Assembly: GCF_000513195.1 (NCBI RefSeq)
Contig: NZ_CBVI010000052.1
Location: 1 to 55,653, forward strand
Length of the DNA stretch: 55,653 bases
Reading direction: 5' to 3'
DNA from: Bacteroides timonensis
GTDB taxonomy: Bacteria > Bacteroidota > Bacteroidia > Bacteroidales > Bacteroidaceae
Below are positions 9,795 to 18,361 of this stretch, piece after piece. Both the position numbers and the translations under genes were made by a program. Below the pieces are notes generated by a model. That model did no database searches. It was not told the origin of the DNA and saw only the letters and a program-made list of their open reading frames with translations. Position 1 is the first letter of the stretch. Each line of letters begins with the position of its first letter.

Positions 9795-9844
9795 ACTTAT
9801 CCCGCACGATTTGTAATAGAGTAAACTTTTTAACACTAATATTT

Positions 9845-12800
9845 ATGAAGAAGTATTTCCTTTTTATGTTCTCTTTCCTTTTTGTCTTTTCTGCTAATGC
9901 CGGAGAAGGAAGATATACCCTCCCATTGACGGGAAGTGGCTGGTCACTATGGCTCGATAAGGAAGCGAGCTGGCAGAATGACCGCCTTTATCTTCCGCAC
10001 GAGATAACTGACTTGTCTTTGCTGCCTGAGAATCAGCCTACAGGTGGTTGGCAAGCTCTGGATGACAACCCTAAGGCTGTGTCTGTCGAAGTACCGGGTA
10101 CGGTAGAGGAATATCTCACCGTTTCTGATAATCCCCGTCCGGAAGATTTCCGGGGAGTCAGTTGGTGGTATCGTAAGATTACGATTCCTGCTGACCAGAA
10201 GAATAAACGCTTTATTATTTACTTTGAATCAGTCAGGATGCGTGCAGAAGTTTATCTTGACGGTAAACTTGTGGCTTACGACCTGATTGGTGAGACTCCT
10301 TTTCGTGTAGACATTACCGATGAGGCCAAGCCGGGGACAGAACAATTACTGGCAGTACGTGTCACCAATCCCGGAGGTAATTTCCACTGGCAGGACTTCG
10401 ATATACTGAAATGGGGAGAGTATAATATCCCCCCTGCAAGAAGTTTCAGCGGAATTATCGGCAGGGTCAGGCTGGAGAGTGTGAATCCTGTGTTTATTTC
10501 TGATATCTATATGCAGAATACTCCTGAGTTGACTAAGGTGAATGCCATTGTTTCTTTCGCTAACGAAACGTCTTCTGATGCGAAGCGGGATATTGAACTT
10601 ACAGTGAGTGAAAAGGCTAATCCGGATAAAGTTGTGTTCCGGCAGACGTTGAAAAAGGTTTCTTTTCCTTCGGGAAATCATGAGGTGACAATACCTGTAA
10701 ATGTTCCTGATGCCAAGCTATGGGACCTCTCTACTCCAGAGTTGTATACCTGCAATATTCAGATAAAGAAGGGGAAAAAGATACTCGATCAGGATAAGAA
10801 GAATTTCGGCTTCCGTTGGTTCGCTGCAGATGGTGTGGGAAAGGACGCGGTGCTGCGTCTGAACGGTCGCCGTGTGATGCTGAAAAGTGCGATCAGTTGG
10901 GGATACTTTCCGGTTACGGGATTGATAGCAACGACCGAGATGGCCGAAAAGCAGGTTCTTACAGCTAAGAAGTTAGGCTTGAACATGTTGAATTTTCATC
11001 GCTGCATAGGTAGTCCGGTGGTTCTTGAAAAAGCAGATGAGTTGGGATTACTCTATTATGAAGAACCGGGTTCATTCCATTCGGCCAACCACGACCCGTT
11101 TATCCGTACGATTGTGAATGAGAAACTGAAACGCATGGTTCATCGTGACCGCAGTCATCCGAGCCTCGTAATCTTTAATCTGATTAATGAATTTGGCGGT
11201 CGGTTGTCACAGGACAAGGAGCTTGTTGCTAAGCGTATGGATGATATGCGTGAGGCACATGCCGTAGACCCCAGCAGAATTATGACGTTTACGTCCGGTT
11301 GGGCAGGCAGTGAAGATAAAGAAGAGGATTCCAAAGCACACATGATGCCGTTTGACACGACGTTATACCGCAAGGGATGGCACGATAACCACCGTGCCGG
11401 AGGACCGGAGACTTGGGTGGAAAAATACTATAAAGGGCCGAAGGATAATCTCATGTATACCGGCAACCGCACGGAAGTCTTTCTGCGAGGTGAAGAAGGA
11501 GCGATATCTACTCCTCCCCGCATCCGGTTGATAAATGACGAAGTGGAACGCACCGGTAAAACCGGTTGGGATGGTCTTTTCTGGAAGAGCCAGTATAAGG
11601 CTTTCACTGATTATTTTCAGAAGAAAGGGCTGGCGTCCCACTTCGGCACTCTTGATGACCTGACACGTTCTATGGCTAATGTGTCATTCGAACATCAGGG
11701 CAGGCGCATTGAGGGGATGAGAATGCAGAATCTGGGTGATGCCTACATGGTGAACGGCTGGGAAGCAATGCCTTATGATAACCATTCCGGCATTGTAGAC
11801 ATCTACCGCAATCCCAAAGGGGATGCTTCTATATTGGCGTACTATAACCAACCGCTGTATGTAGCCGTTGCTTCGCGCAATCAAGTTGTAAAACTTCCGG
11901 GCAGTGCAATCGTAGATTTCTATATTGTGAATGAGAAGAACCTGAAAGGCAACCATGCTCTGGAGATAAAAGTGGTTGCCCCCGATGGAAAAGTGGTTTA
12001 TACCCGGACTGAAAAGGTCAACATAGAAGGTGGTGAAACGTTCGGCCAGCTTTTGTTGGAGAATGTGGAGATTCCTGTAAACAGCAAGGAAGGAACTTAC
12101 CGCATACTGGCTGATATAAAAGCTGATAATCAGCAGATATGCGCCCAGGGGCACGATGAAGTAGTAGCTGTAGGCTGGCAGGCAAATGACCTGGCCGGCA
12201 ATGGGGCTTATTATGGGAGTGAGAATGATAAAGTGGCCGCTTTCTATAAGGCGACTACCGGGAAAGAACTTCCGGCCTTTACTTCCGAAACCGGCAAACT
12301 GGACTGGCTTGTTGTGAACCGTTCATCGTTGGATGAACCTGTTGTCATACCATCAGGCTTTTTCAAGGATAAGAATGGAAATTCTACTTTGAAGGCCACT
12401 TGGTATAGTGATCCGGCTATGAATGTTGTAGCTTCCATTAAGCCGGATACGGAACTTAACCGGACTTTTGTAGGCGGGGCACAGCCTGATGAGTCTGTTC
12501 CTGCCAATCAGCCTTTCTCGGTGATATGGGAAGGGGATATATGTCCGCCTGAGTCCGGACAGTATCTGCTGGGTGTTGAAACCAATTGCGGCGTGCGTAT
12601 GTACGTTGACGACAGGCAGTTGATTGATGAGTATAATAATTCTTCTCCTATGAAGCAGGACAGGCCTGTGGTTATGGAGGCCGGAAAACCGGTGAGGGTG
12701 CGGGTGGTATATAGCCAGACACGCCAGTCCGGTCAGATACAATTAAAATGGTCTCGGCCGAGCGCAGCCGCCATTGCTCCGCAAAAGTTATTCGAGCGGG

Positions 12801-13249
12801 TGAAGAATGATGGCACCACTTTAATCTTGCTTGGCTCTACCGAAACTTGGATGAAGGCTGTGGCGGAATATACGAATACGGTATATAACGGCTATTACAA
12901 CGTCGGGAAGAACTGGATTGGCGGAATCCATTTTGTGAAGGAGCATCCTTTGTTTGCAGGGCTTCCGGTGGACGGCGCCTTGGACTGGCCTTACCAGTCG
13001 GTGGTGAGGAATGGCGACCAGAGGTTTGGCTTCCGTATGCAAGGAGAAGAATTGGTAGCCGGCTCTTATCGGAGCACTCCGTTTGAGTTGGGCGCAGCCG
13101 TAGGAATCATTCCTTGTGGGAAAGGAAAGGTTATTTTCTCTTCACTGGATATTGCAGACAATCTGGATGATTCGTCGGGGCCTGCTGAAGTGGCCAAGAA
13201 AATATTGTGTAACTATATCAAATACTCTTTCCATGAAAAGAATTTCTAA
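9845..13249 (+). CDS. Glycoside hydrolase family 2 protein with C-terminal PA14 domain
   Basis: This is a second secreted GH2 enzyme, 1,134 residues. The signal peptide is MKKYFLFMFSFLFVFSANA. A GH2 sugar-binding jelly roll (about 30-220) and Ig-like domain (about 225-330) precede a TIM barrel with acid/base Glu449 in FNLINEFGG and a candidate nucleophile at Glu550 or Glu551 in FLRGEEGAIS. A PA14 domain follows (about 850-972, beginning LKATWYSDPAMN). The last 160 residues resemble the Rossmann-like, glutamine-amidotransferase-type end seen on some GH2 proteins. It is not a simple duplicate of the first GH2, since length and domain order differ. The 3' end overlaps the next gene by 17 nt. Substrate unknown. 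Confidence 0.88.
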   Translation: MKKYFLFMFSFLFVFSANAGEGRYTLPLTGSGWSLWLDKEASWQNDRLYLPHEITDLSLLPENQPTGGWQALDDNPKAVSVEVPGTVEEYLTVSDNPRPEDFRGVSWWYRKITIPADQKNKRFIIYFESVRMRAEVYLDGKLVAYDLIGETPFRVDITDEAKPGTEQLLAVRVTNPGGNFHWQDFDILKWGEYNIPPARSFSGIIGRVRLESVNPVFISDIYMQNTPELTKVNAIVSFANETSSDAKRDIELTVSEKANPDKVVFRQTLKKVSFPSGNHEVTIPVNVPDAKLWDLSTPELYTCNIQIKKGKKILDQDKKNFGFRWFAADGVGKDAVLRLNGRRVMLKSAISWGYFPVTGLIATTEMAEKQVLTAKKLGLNMLNFHRCIGSPVVLEKADELGLLYYEEPGSFHSANHDPFIRTIVNEKLKRMVHRDRSHPSLVIFNLINEFGGRLSQDKELVAKRMDDMREAHAVDPSRIMTFTSGWAGSEDKEEDSKAHMMPFDTTLYRKGWHDNHRAGGPETWVEKYYKGPKDNLMYTGNRTEVFLRGEEGAISTPPRIRLINDEVERTGKTGWDGLFWKSQYKAFTDYFQKKGLASHFGTLDDLTRSMANVSFEHQGRRIEGMRMQNLGDAYMVNGWEAMPYDNHSGIVDIYRNPKGDASILAYYNQPLYVAVASRNQVVKLPGSAIVDFYIVNEKNLKGNHALEIKVVAPDGKVVYTRTEKVNIEGGETFGQLLLENVEIPVNSKEGTYRILADIKADNQQICAQGHDEVVAVGWQANDLAGNGAYYGSENDKVAAFYKATTGKELPAFTSETGKLDWLVVNRSSLDEPVVIPSGFFKDKNGNSTLKATWYSDPAMNVVASIKPDTELNRTFVGGAQPDESVPANQPFSVIWEGDICPPESGQYLLGVETNCGVRMYVDDRQLIDEYNNSSPMKQDRPVVMEAGKPVRVRVVYSQTRQSGQIQLKWSRPSAAAIAPQKLFERVKNDGTTLILLGSTETWMKAVAEYTNTVYNGYYNVGKNWIGGIHFVKEHPLFAGLPVDGALDWPYQSVVRNGDQRFGFRMQGEELVAGSYRSTPFELGAAVGIIPCGKGKVIFSSLDIADNLDDSSGPAEVAKKILCNYIKYSFHEKNF

Positions 13250-16058
13250 ATCGGGAGTGGCGACTATACTGATGCTGCTGGCGTTGCTTCCTCTGAACAT
13301 TGCCTGTTCGCAGGCACAAAAAGAGCAAGCGCTCCAGCAGAGTATCAAGACCACTTATCCGACAAAGGACTGGGTCATATCCGACTTTGTTGTGACCGAC
13401 CCTGCTTTCGGCGCTAAAGCCGAACCGGGATTTGACAACAGGGCTGCCTTTCAGGCGGCTATTGACGCTGCGTATAAAAGCGGCGGCGGGGTAGTGTATA
13501 TACCTGCCGGGAATTATGAATTCCGCAGTACACAACTCGGCACAAAGAATGTCAGAGTTCGCCAAGGCCGCTCGGAAAGCAAGAAAGATTTCCACTTTGA
13601 ATATGTTTTGCGCCTCCATCCCGGAGTGCAACTCCGTGGCGACTGGGCCAATCCGGAGGTCAATAACGGAAAAGTCCTCGGAACCATTCTTGAAGTGCGC
13701 GTAGGCGAGGATGCACCGAATTATGATGGAAATGTGGAGAGCTGGTGGAACGACGGACAGGCGGGCAATGCACTCCGCACGACCTATACAAGCATAGCTG
13801 ACAGGTTCATCGAGATGAATGCGGGCACCGGAGTTACCAATCTCTCCATCTGGTATCCTGAGCAGGACATCAATGATGTGAAACCCTATCCGTGGACATT
13901 GTTCCAGACCCAGGGAGATTGCGCTACGATAGAACACGTCACTCTCGTCAACTCTTACAACGGCTTCAATTCTGCGCCGAGTGAGTTGCACTATGTGCTG
14001 GATAGTTATATCACAGCCCTTAATAAAGGTGTTGAAGTGCACGTATGTACCGATATCGGGCGTATTGAGAATGTCAGGATAAGTCCTGAGTATTGGGCTA
14101 AATCTGGTCTTCCGGGAGCACCTTCTCTGGCTGACGTAACAGCCTATACAAAAGCGAACGGCACGGGATACCAGATGCACCGTTCAGACTGGGAATATGT
14201 TTCTTATCTGCATGTATCAGGTTACAAGACAGGCGTATGGATTGGACGTGAACCCGGCTTTGCCGATGCCCCGAACGCTCAGCTGTATGAGGTGCATGTA
14301 GATAATTGCGGGAATGGATTGTATGTGGAAGATGTCAATCCGTATGGCATACTTATATCCAATTCTTCTTTTGGAGCCGCCGGAGGTGGCAATGCCGTAT
14401 ACTTTTACAAGGATTTCAGCACCTCGGTACAATTCAACGGCGTGGATTTCAGCGGACCTGTTGTAAGCGATGGCAGCGATGGAGTAGTGTCGTTTGAAAG
14501 CTGTACGTTTAGCGAATACGGAGATTATGCCCTTAAGATAAACAGCGGCAATGTATTGCTGTCTCAATGCGATTTCAAGAAGAATGCCGGACATGTATAT
14601 CTGGGTGCTGATATGCATACGCTGAAGTCGGTTAATTCGGGCTATAAATGCAATCTGGAAGTTGATAATCACAGCACTTCGGCTAAAGTGGAAGTGGTTG
14701 CGGAGAAGAAGTACTCTTTTGACCCCATACCTAAGAACGTAAAAACAAATATAGACGTACACCCGAGGCCGGCATCGGACAATGTCTTGAAAGCAGACCT
14801 GGCAAGGGCGACGGGTTTCAATAATAACCGTCCTGCGAAAGATGTATCGGCCGAATTGCAATCTGCGCTTGATGCGGTGAAAGCTGCCGGTGGCGGTACG
14901 CTCTACTTGCCGGCGGGGAGGTATCTGGTGGACAATCCTGTCAAAGTTCCTTCGGGAGTTGAATTGCGTGGCTCGTGGGATGTGCAGCATCACACGCAAA
15001 GTGGTGGAACTGCCATATTTACCAACTATGATGGCGGAGCTGCCGGAGAAAAAGGCGCTTCGCTGATACAACTTGAAGCCAATGCGGGCATCAGGGGCAT
15101 CACGCTGGCGCAGCTCAATATCGCTTCGGATGGTTATAGCCTTGAAAACCTGCGGAAGACCCCGTTCCTGATACAGGGACAAGGCCCCAAGGTGTATATC
15201 ATCAATGTAACCATCGCTGTAGGCGACAAAGGCGTGGACTTGGCTTCGCATGACACCAGTGGCCACTATGTCGATTATCTGGGTGGCGTGCCTTTAAGGG
15301 CAGGCATCTGGGTCGGTGGCGGAGCCGAAGGCGGGTTCATCCGCAATATGCAGTTTAATCCTCACTATGGGTCGAGGCTTCCGGAGGGAGGACAGGGCTA
15401 TCCGGAGGTATTTATGATGCGGTTTGTGCAGTCCAATTGCAGTGCGCTTAAGTTTGCGGATGTCAAGAACCAGACTATCTTCAACAATTTCGTTTATGGT
15501 TCGGTGTACGGGATACATTTCCTGAAAGATGCAATAACCGGCAGGTATCCGGGAGAGATGACCGTTATAGGACATGGTTCTGACGGATGCACCTATTCCT
15601 TGTTTGTAGAAGATGCGGATAAGGATACTAAAATCGTTGCGGTTAATTCGGAGTTGGTCAATACTAAGATTCCCAATGAGCCGGTGCGGTCGTATGTCCT
15701 TATGGGAGATGAAGTTAACACCGGTAAGGTTCATCCTGATGCCAAACTTGTGTTGTACAACAGTGCCTTCTGGGGAAGTCCTGTTTTCGGGGCGATTATA
15801 AACAACGGCATTGTGTCGTTCCAGCAAGCCAATTTCACACGTTCCGGTGCGCAGGGAGTAGACGTCAGGGGTGGCAAAGCGCACGTGTATACTTCTTATT
15901 TCGCCCAGGAAATAGCAGGCGCGGCCGCCGGAGACGGAGGGTATGCGAGACTGGGCGTACAGGGTAAATCAATAGAACTCACTAATAACTATTATCTCTC
16001 CGGATTGCGGTTTAATAAATCGGGAGAGGGGCTGATTTATGGTTCTGACAAGAAGTAG
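13233..16058 (+). CDS. Two-domain pectate-lyase-3 superfamily beta-helix lipoprotein
   Basis: Start: the frame is open from 13116, but the ATG at 13233, inside the end of the GH2 gene, begins a proper signal peptide (MKRISKSGVATILMLLALLP) with a plausible lipobox NIAC (Cys25). That gives 941 residues and translational coupling through the 17-nt overlap. Two tandem Pectate_lyase_3/GH28-like right-handed beta-helix domains are visible. The first starts near residue 50, with GGGVVYIPAGNYEFRS near 85, and the second has GGGTLYLPAGRYLVDNP near 550. This superfamily includes polysaccharide lyases and GH28/GH55-like hydrolases, so the reaction is not predictable. Its base composition looks richer in G+C than the susD end of the locus. 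Confidence 0.82.
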   Translation: MKRISKSGVATILMLLALLPLNIACSQAQKEQALQQSIKTTYPTKDWVISDFVVTDPAFGAKAEPGFDNRAAFQAAIDAAYKSGGGVVYIPAGNYEFRSTQLGTKNVRVRQGRSESKKDFHFEYVLRLHPGVQLRGDWANPEVNNGKVLGTILEVRVGEDAPNYDGNVESWWNDGQAGNALRTTYTSIADRFIEMNAGTGVTNLSIWYPEQDINDVKPYPWTLFQTQGDCATIEHVTLVNSYNGFNSAPSELHYVLDSYITALNKGVEVHVCTDIGRIENVRISPEYWAKSGLPGAPSLADVTAYTKANGTGYQMHRSDWEYVSYLHVSGYKTGVWIGREPGFADAPNAQLYEVHVDNCGNGLYVEDVNPYGILISNSSFGAAGGGNAVYFYKDFSTSVQFNGVDFSGPVVSDGSDGVVSFESCTFSEYGDYALKINSGNVLLSQCDFKKNAGHVYLGADMHTLKSVNSGYKCNLEVDNHSTSAKVEVVAEKKYSFDPIPKNVKTNIDVHPRPASDNVLKADLARATGFNNNRPAKDVSAELQSALDAVKAAGGGTLYLPAGRYLVDNPVKVPSGVELRGSWDVQHHTQSGGTAIFTNYDGGAAGEKGASLIQLEANAGIRGITLAQLNIASDGYSLENLRKTPFLIQGQGPKVYIINVTIAVGDKGVDLASHDTSGHYVDYLGGVPLRAGIWVGGGAEGGFIRNMQFNPHYGSRLPEGGQGYPEVFMMRFVQSNCSALKFADVKNQTIFNNFVYGSVYGIHFLKDAITGRYPGEMTVIGHGSDGCTYSLFVEDADKDTKIVAVNSELVNTKIPNEPVRSYVLMGDEVNTGKVHPDAKLVLYNSAFWGSPVFGAIINNGIVSFQQANFTRSGAQGVDVRGGKAHVYTSYFAQEIAGAAAGDGGYARLGVQGKSIELTNNYYLSGLRFNKSGEGLIYGSDKK

Positions 16059-16090
16059 ATGGGGCTTCAGACCTGCTCCTAAATAAGCTA

Positions 16091-16183
16091 TTCACCACAG
16101 AGTACGCAGAGTACACAGAGGTTATAATTATCTATAAATTAGAAATATAAAAACTCTGTGTACTCTGCGTACTCTGTGGTGAA
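16091..16183. repeat. Perfect 30-bp inverted repeat with 33-nt loop
   Basis: The left arm 16091-16120 is the exact reverse complement of the right arm 16154-16183, separated by an AT-rich 33-nt loop. The arms contain the near-repeat AGAGTACGCAGAGTACACAGAG. It is 32 nt after the beta-helix gene stop codon. It could end transcription of the upstream unit, although no T-run follows, or it could be a dispersed palindromic element. Confidence 0.93.
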
Positions 16184-16364
16184 AAGAATCATAACCCGTC
16201 AAAAACGATTCTTTTGTTCGTTGGGGAGACTGCTTTCGTACTGTCAATTATAAGCTTAAAGATAAATTACCACCCGTTTTTGTCCGAAGATTTTGATTTC
16301 TCAAAAAAAGAAGAAAATACAAGGTTGTAATTACTTGTATTTCAGGTATTTAAAAAGCGTATAT

Positions 16365-16474
16365 CTCACATAACGACTGAGATACCCTCACATAACGACT
16401 GAGATAGCCTCGCATAACGACTGAGGCTGCCTGAGATAACGACTGAGGGTACCTCAGATAACGTCTCTGATCAG
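16365..16474. repeat. Tandem array of five 22-bp units
   Basis: The units start at 16365, 16387, 16409, 16431 and 16453. The core ATAACGACTGAG is kept in units 1-4 and altered in the fifth. TGAG...CTCA dyads form across the junctions, best at TGAGGGTACCTCA between units 4 and 5. The array lies about 140 nt before the Rpn gene and just upstream of its promoter. The remaining part of the 16059-16614 gap is AT-rich with no gene seen. Confidence 0.9.
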
Positions 16475-16561
16475 ATGTAAAAATAGAAGATAAATTTCAG
16501 GTGCCGGTTCAACTCATAACCGTACAGAAACGAATCAAACAAATAATCACTTCCCGACACG

Positions 16562-16589
16562 TTGGAAACAGAAATTATGCTTACCTTTG
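16562..16589 (+). promoter_or_regulatory. Candidate promoter of the Rpn-family gene
   Basis: The -7 box TACCTTTG lies at 16582-16589, with a TTG-type -33 element near 16562. The box sits in a small dyad, GCTTAC 16579-16584 with GTAAGC 16593-16598, which could be an operator. The ATG follows at 16615. Confidence 0.5.
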
Positions 16590-16614
16590 TGCGTAAGCAG
16601 AAAAAACTAAAGTC

Positions 16615-17511
16615 ATGGAACAGAAAGACAAGTATATACGTTTTGACTGGGCGGTGAAGCGTTTGCTACGCAACAAAGCCAACTTCGGCGTGCTCGAAGG
16701 CTTCCTCACCGTGTTGCTGGGCGAGCCTATCCGCATCGTCGAGATACTGGAAAGCGAGGGCAACCAGCAACGTGAAAACGAGAAGTTCAACCGTGTGGAC
16801 ATCAAGGCGCGCAATAGCAAGGATGAAATCATCATTGTTGAGGTGCAGAACACGCGCGAAATATACTATCTGGAGCGCATCCTCTTCGGCGTTGCCAAGG
16901 CCATCACGGAGCATATCGAACTGGGAGAACTTTACTCGGAGGTGAAGAAAGTGTACTCCATCAGCATTCTCTATTTCGACATTGGTAAGGGCAACGATTA
17001 CTTGTACCACGGCCAGAACTCCTTTGTGGGCGTGCATACGGGCGATTTTCTGGAGGTCACCACCAAAGAGAAGAACGCTATCGTGCGCAAGCTGCCTGCC
17101 GAAATCTTCCCCGAATACTTCCTGATTCGTGTGAATGAGTTCAATAAGGTGGCCGTCACCCCGCTTGAGGAGTGGATAGAGTATCTGAAAACCGGTATCA
17201 TCCGCCCCGATACGAAAGCTCCCGGACTGGAAGAGGCACGCCGCAAACTGATTTATTACAATATGGACAGGTCGGAACAACTGGCGTATGACGAACACAT
17301 CAATGCCGTGATGATTCAGAATGATGTGCTGAGTACGGCGGCGGAGGAAGGAAGACAAGAAGGAAGACAACAAGGACTGGCAGAAGGGCTTGAGCAAGGA
17401 AAGCAGGAGAAAAACATAGAGAATGCCCGCACGATGAAAGCCTTGAATGTCTCCCTCGAGGTCATCCACCAAGTGACGGGTTTAGCCATCAAAGACATAG
17501 AAGAATTATAA
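16615..17511 (+). CDS. Rpn-family PD-(D/E)XK nuclease (recombination-promoting nuclease/putative transposase)
   Basis: This protein of 298 residues belongs to the Rpn/PDDEXK_2 group, whose characterised members are DNA endonucleases that stimulate RecA-independent recombination. The family start KYIRFDWAVKRLLRNKANF and the nuclease core Asp62 ... Glu76-Val-Gln78 (VDIKA, then EIIIVEVQ) are intact. The C-terminus has the usual Gly/Gln/Glu-rich helical stretch (EEGRQEGRQQGLAEGLEQGK, about 242-261), a region often variable in this family. It sits alone between two parts of the utilization locus with its own promoter and terminator, which suggests later insertion. No terminal repeats or target duplication were recognised. 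Confidence 0.9.
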   Translation: MEQKDKYIRFDWAVKRLLRNKANFGVLEGFLTVLLGEPIRIVEILESEGNQQRENEKFNRVDIKARNSKDEIIIVEVQNTREIYYLERILFGVAKAITEHIELGELYSEVKKVYSISILYFDIGKGNDYLYHGQNSFVGVHTGDFLEVTTKEKNAIVRKLPAEIFPEYFLIRVNEFNKVAVTPLEEWIEYLKTGIIRPDTKAPGLEEARRKLIYYNMDRSEQLAYDEHINAVMIQNDVLSTAAEEGRQEGRQQGLAEGLEQGKQEKNIENARTMKALNVSLEVIHQVTGLAIKDIEEL

Positions 17512-17538
17512 ATAGCAAGATACTATTCATTTTCGTCT

Positions 17539-17583
17539 CGCCCGATTTTCGTTTTATGAGAAGCAGGCGGGGCGTTCTGTTTT
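17539..17583 (+). terminator. Terminator after the Rpn-family gene
   Basis: CGCCC (17539-17543) pairs with GGGCG (17570-17574), followed by TTCTGTTTT. It begins 28 nt after the stop codon. Confidence 0.45.
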
Positions 17584-17715
17584 CCGATGTAGCTTTTCTT
17601 ACATACACCCTAGGTAGGTTTATGTCTCTGTCTCTATCTCTAAGATGCAAGCCTTACAGGCTTAGGAAATACACGTTGGCAAATCATCATTTCATTCAAA
17701 ACCGCACAGAAACGA

Positions 17716-17753
17716 AATAAAGGCTGTATCCGGTTCACGGTACAGCCTTTATT
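17716..17753. terminator. 13-bp perfect hairpin, probable bidirectional terminator
   Basis: AATAAAGGCTGTA (17716-17728) is the exact reverse complement of 17741-17753, with a 12-nt loop. The A/T ends give a U-rich flank in either direction. It lies about 60 nt past the 3' end of the decayed HU-like gene on the - strand, as a terminator would. Confidence 0.7.
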
Positions 17754-17815
17754 GACGTTTGTCGGGAGATAATTATTATGCAATCTCTTTAATAGGTATT
17801 AAACGATCCCGGTAA

Positions 17816-18165
17816 TTACCCGAGCGGATCTTCCTCCAAATCTCCGCCTCCACCGGTGTTTCCTCCCTCGCTTCCTCCGCCTTCGGGAGCTACGCCGATA
17901 TAAATCGGTCGTTGCAGTTCGAAAGTACGCGGCTCTTTAGTGTTGTAGTTTCCGGTAGAGAATTGCGTAGACTTTCACCTTCTGGCGGTCCACCGGGGCG
18001 GAGAGTTCCTCTTCCATGATGACGCCGCTGGCCATGGGTTGCACGTAGCACAACTGCGTGGCGATGTTGTAGCCACTGGCGGCTGCGGTGGCCACGGCCT
18101 GCGCATGTAGCCTGAAAAGTTTTCTGCATGGCAGAGTACACGTGAAACTTGAATGAATCAAATAA
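17816..18165 (-). pseudogene. Decayed HU-like DNA-binding-fold protein with glycine-rich tail
   Basis: Reading the - strand, three frames join into one protein: a short start (KFHVYSAMQKTFQ), a middle block (QAVATAAASGYNIATQLCYV ... SGVIMEEELSAPVDRQKVKV) and an end (ELQRPIYIGVAPEGGG ... EEDPLG-stop). This matches the intact protein at 51974-52768 in two places: QKRVIKRLLMTGMTVNTGLY ... FRGVI, and its end IYIGKAPDGGG ... DENPLG. At least two frameshifts and loss of the 5' end and the middle domain make it non-functional. It lies in the 850-nt gap between the Rpn gene and the GH71/99 gene. Nothing else was recognised in that gap apart from the hairpins and promoter listed. Confidence 0.8.
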
Positions 18166-18277
18166 TCTTAAGGAATAATTAATAGGGCAGGGGGCAAATC
18201 ATGATTAAATCCTCATATTAATTGAAAATTAAGTGTAAGCTAATTGTAATATAACTGAAGCGTTAATCTGTCGGGCT

Positions 18278-18285
18278 TACATTTG
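18278..18285 (+). promoter_or_regulatory. Candidate -7 box of the second PUL operon
   Basis: TACATTTG, identical to the box before the first GH2 gene, lies 76 nt before the GH71/99 ATG. No clear -33 element is seen. It would drive the five-gene operon 18362-29388. Confidence 0.4.
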
Positions 18286-18361
18286 CGAAGTGAAATAATA
18301 GACAATGGCAGAGGCATAGGTAGAAAGTTTTTTAATATATAGATATAAATAATAGTATTTT

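Noticed and set aside
13116..13232. Longer reading frame of the beta-helix gene from 13116
   Set aside because: The first 39 codons lie inside the GH2 gene and do not form a signal peptide; the ATG at 13233 does.
13218..15266. Long open frames on the - strand opposite the beta-helix gene (about 320 and 349 codons)
   Set aside because: They mirror the codon pattern of a GC-richer gene, match no family, and have no promoter or start context.
16365..16474. Possible CRISPR array
   Set aside because: The 22-bp units follow each other directly with no unique spacers, and no cas genes are present. The same applies to the other four arrays.
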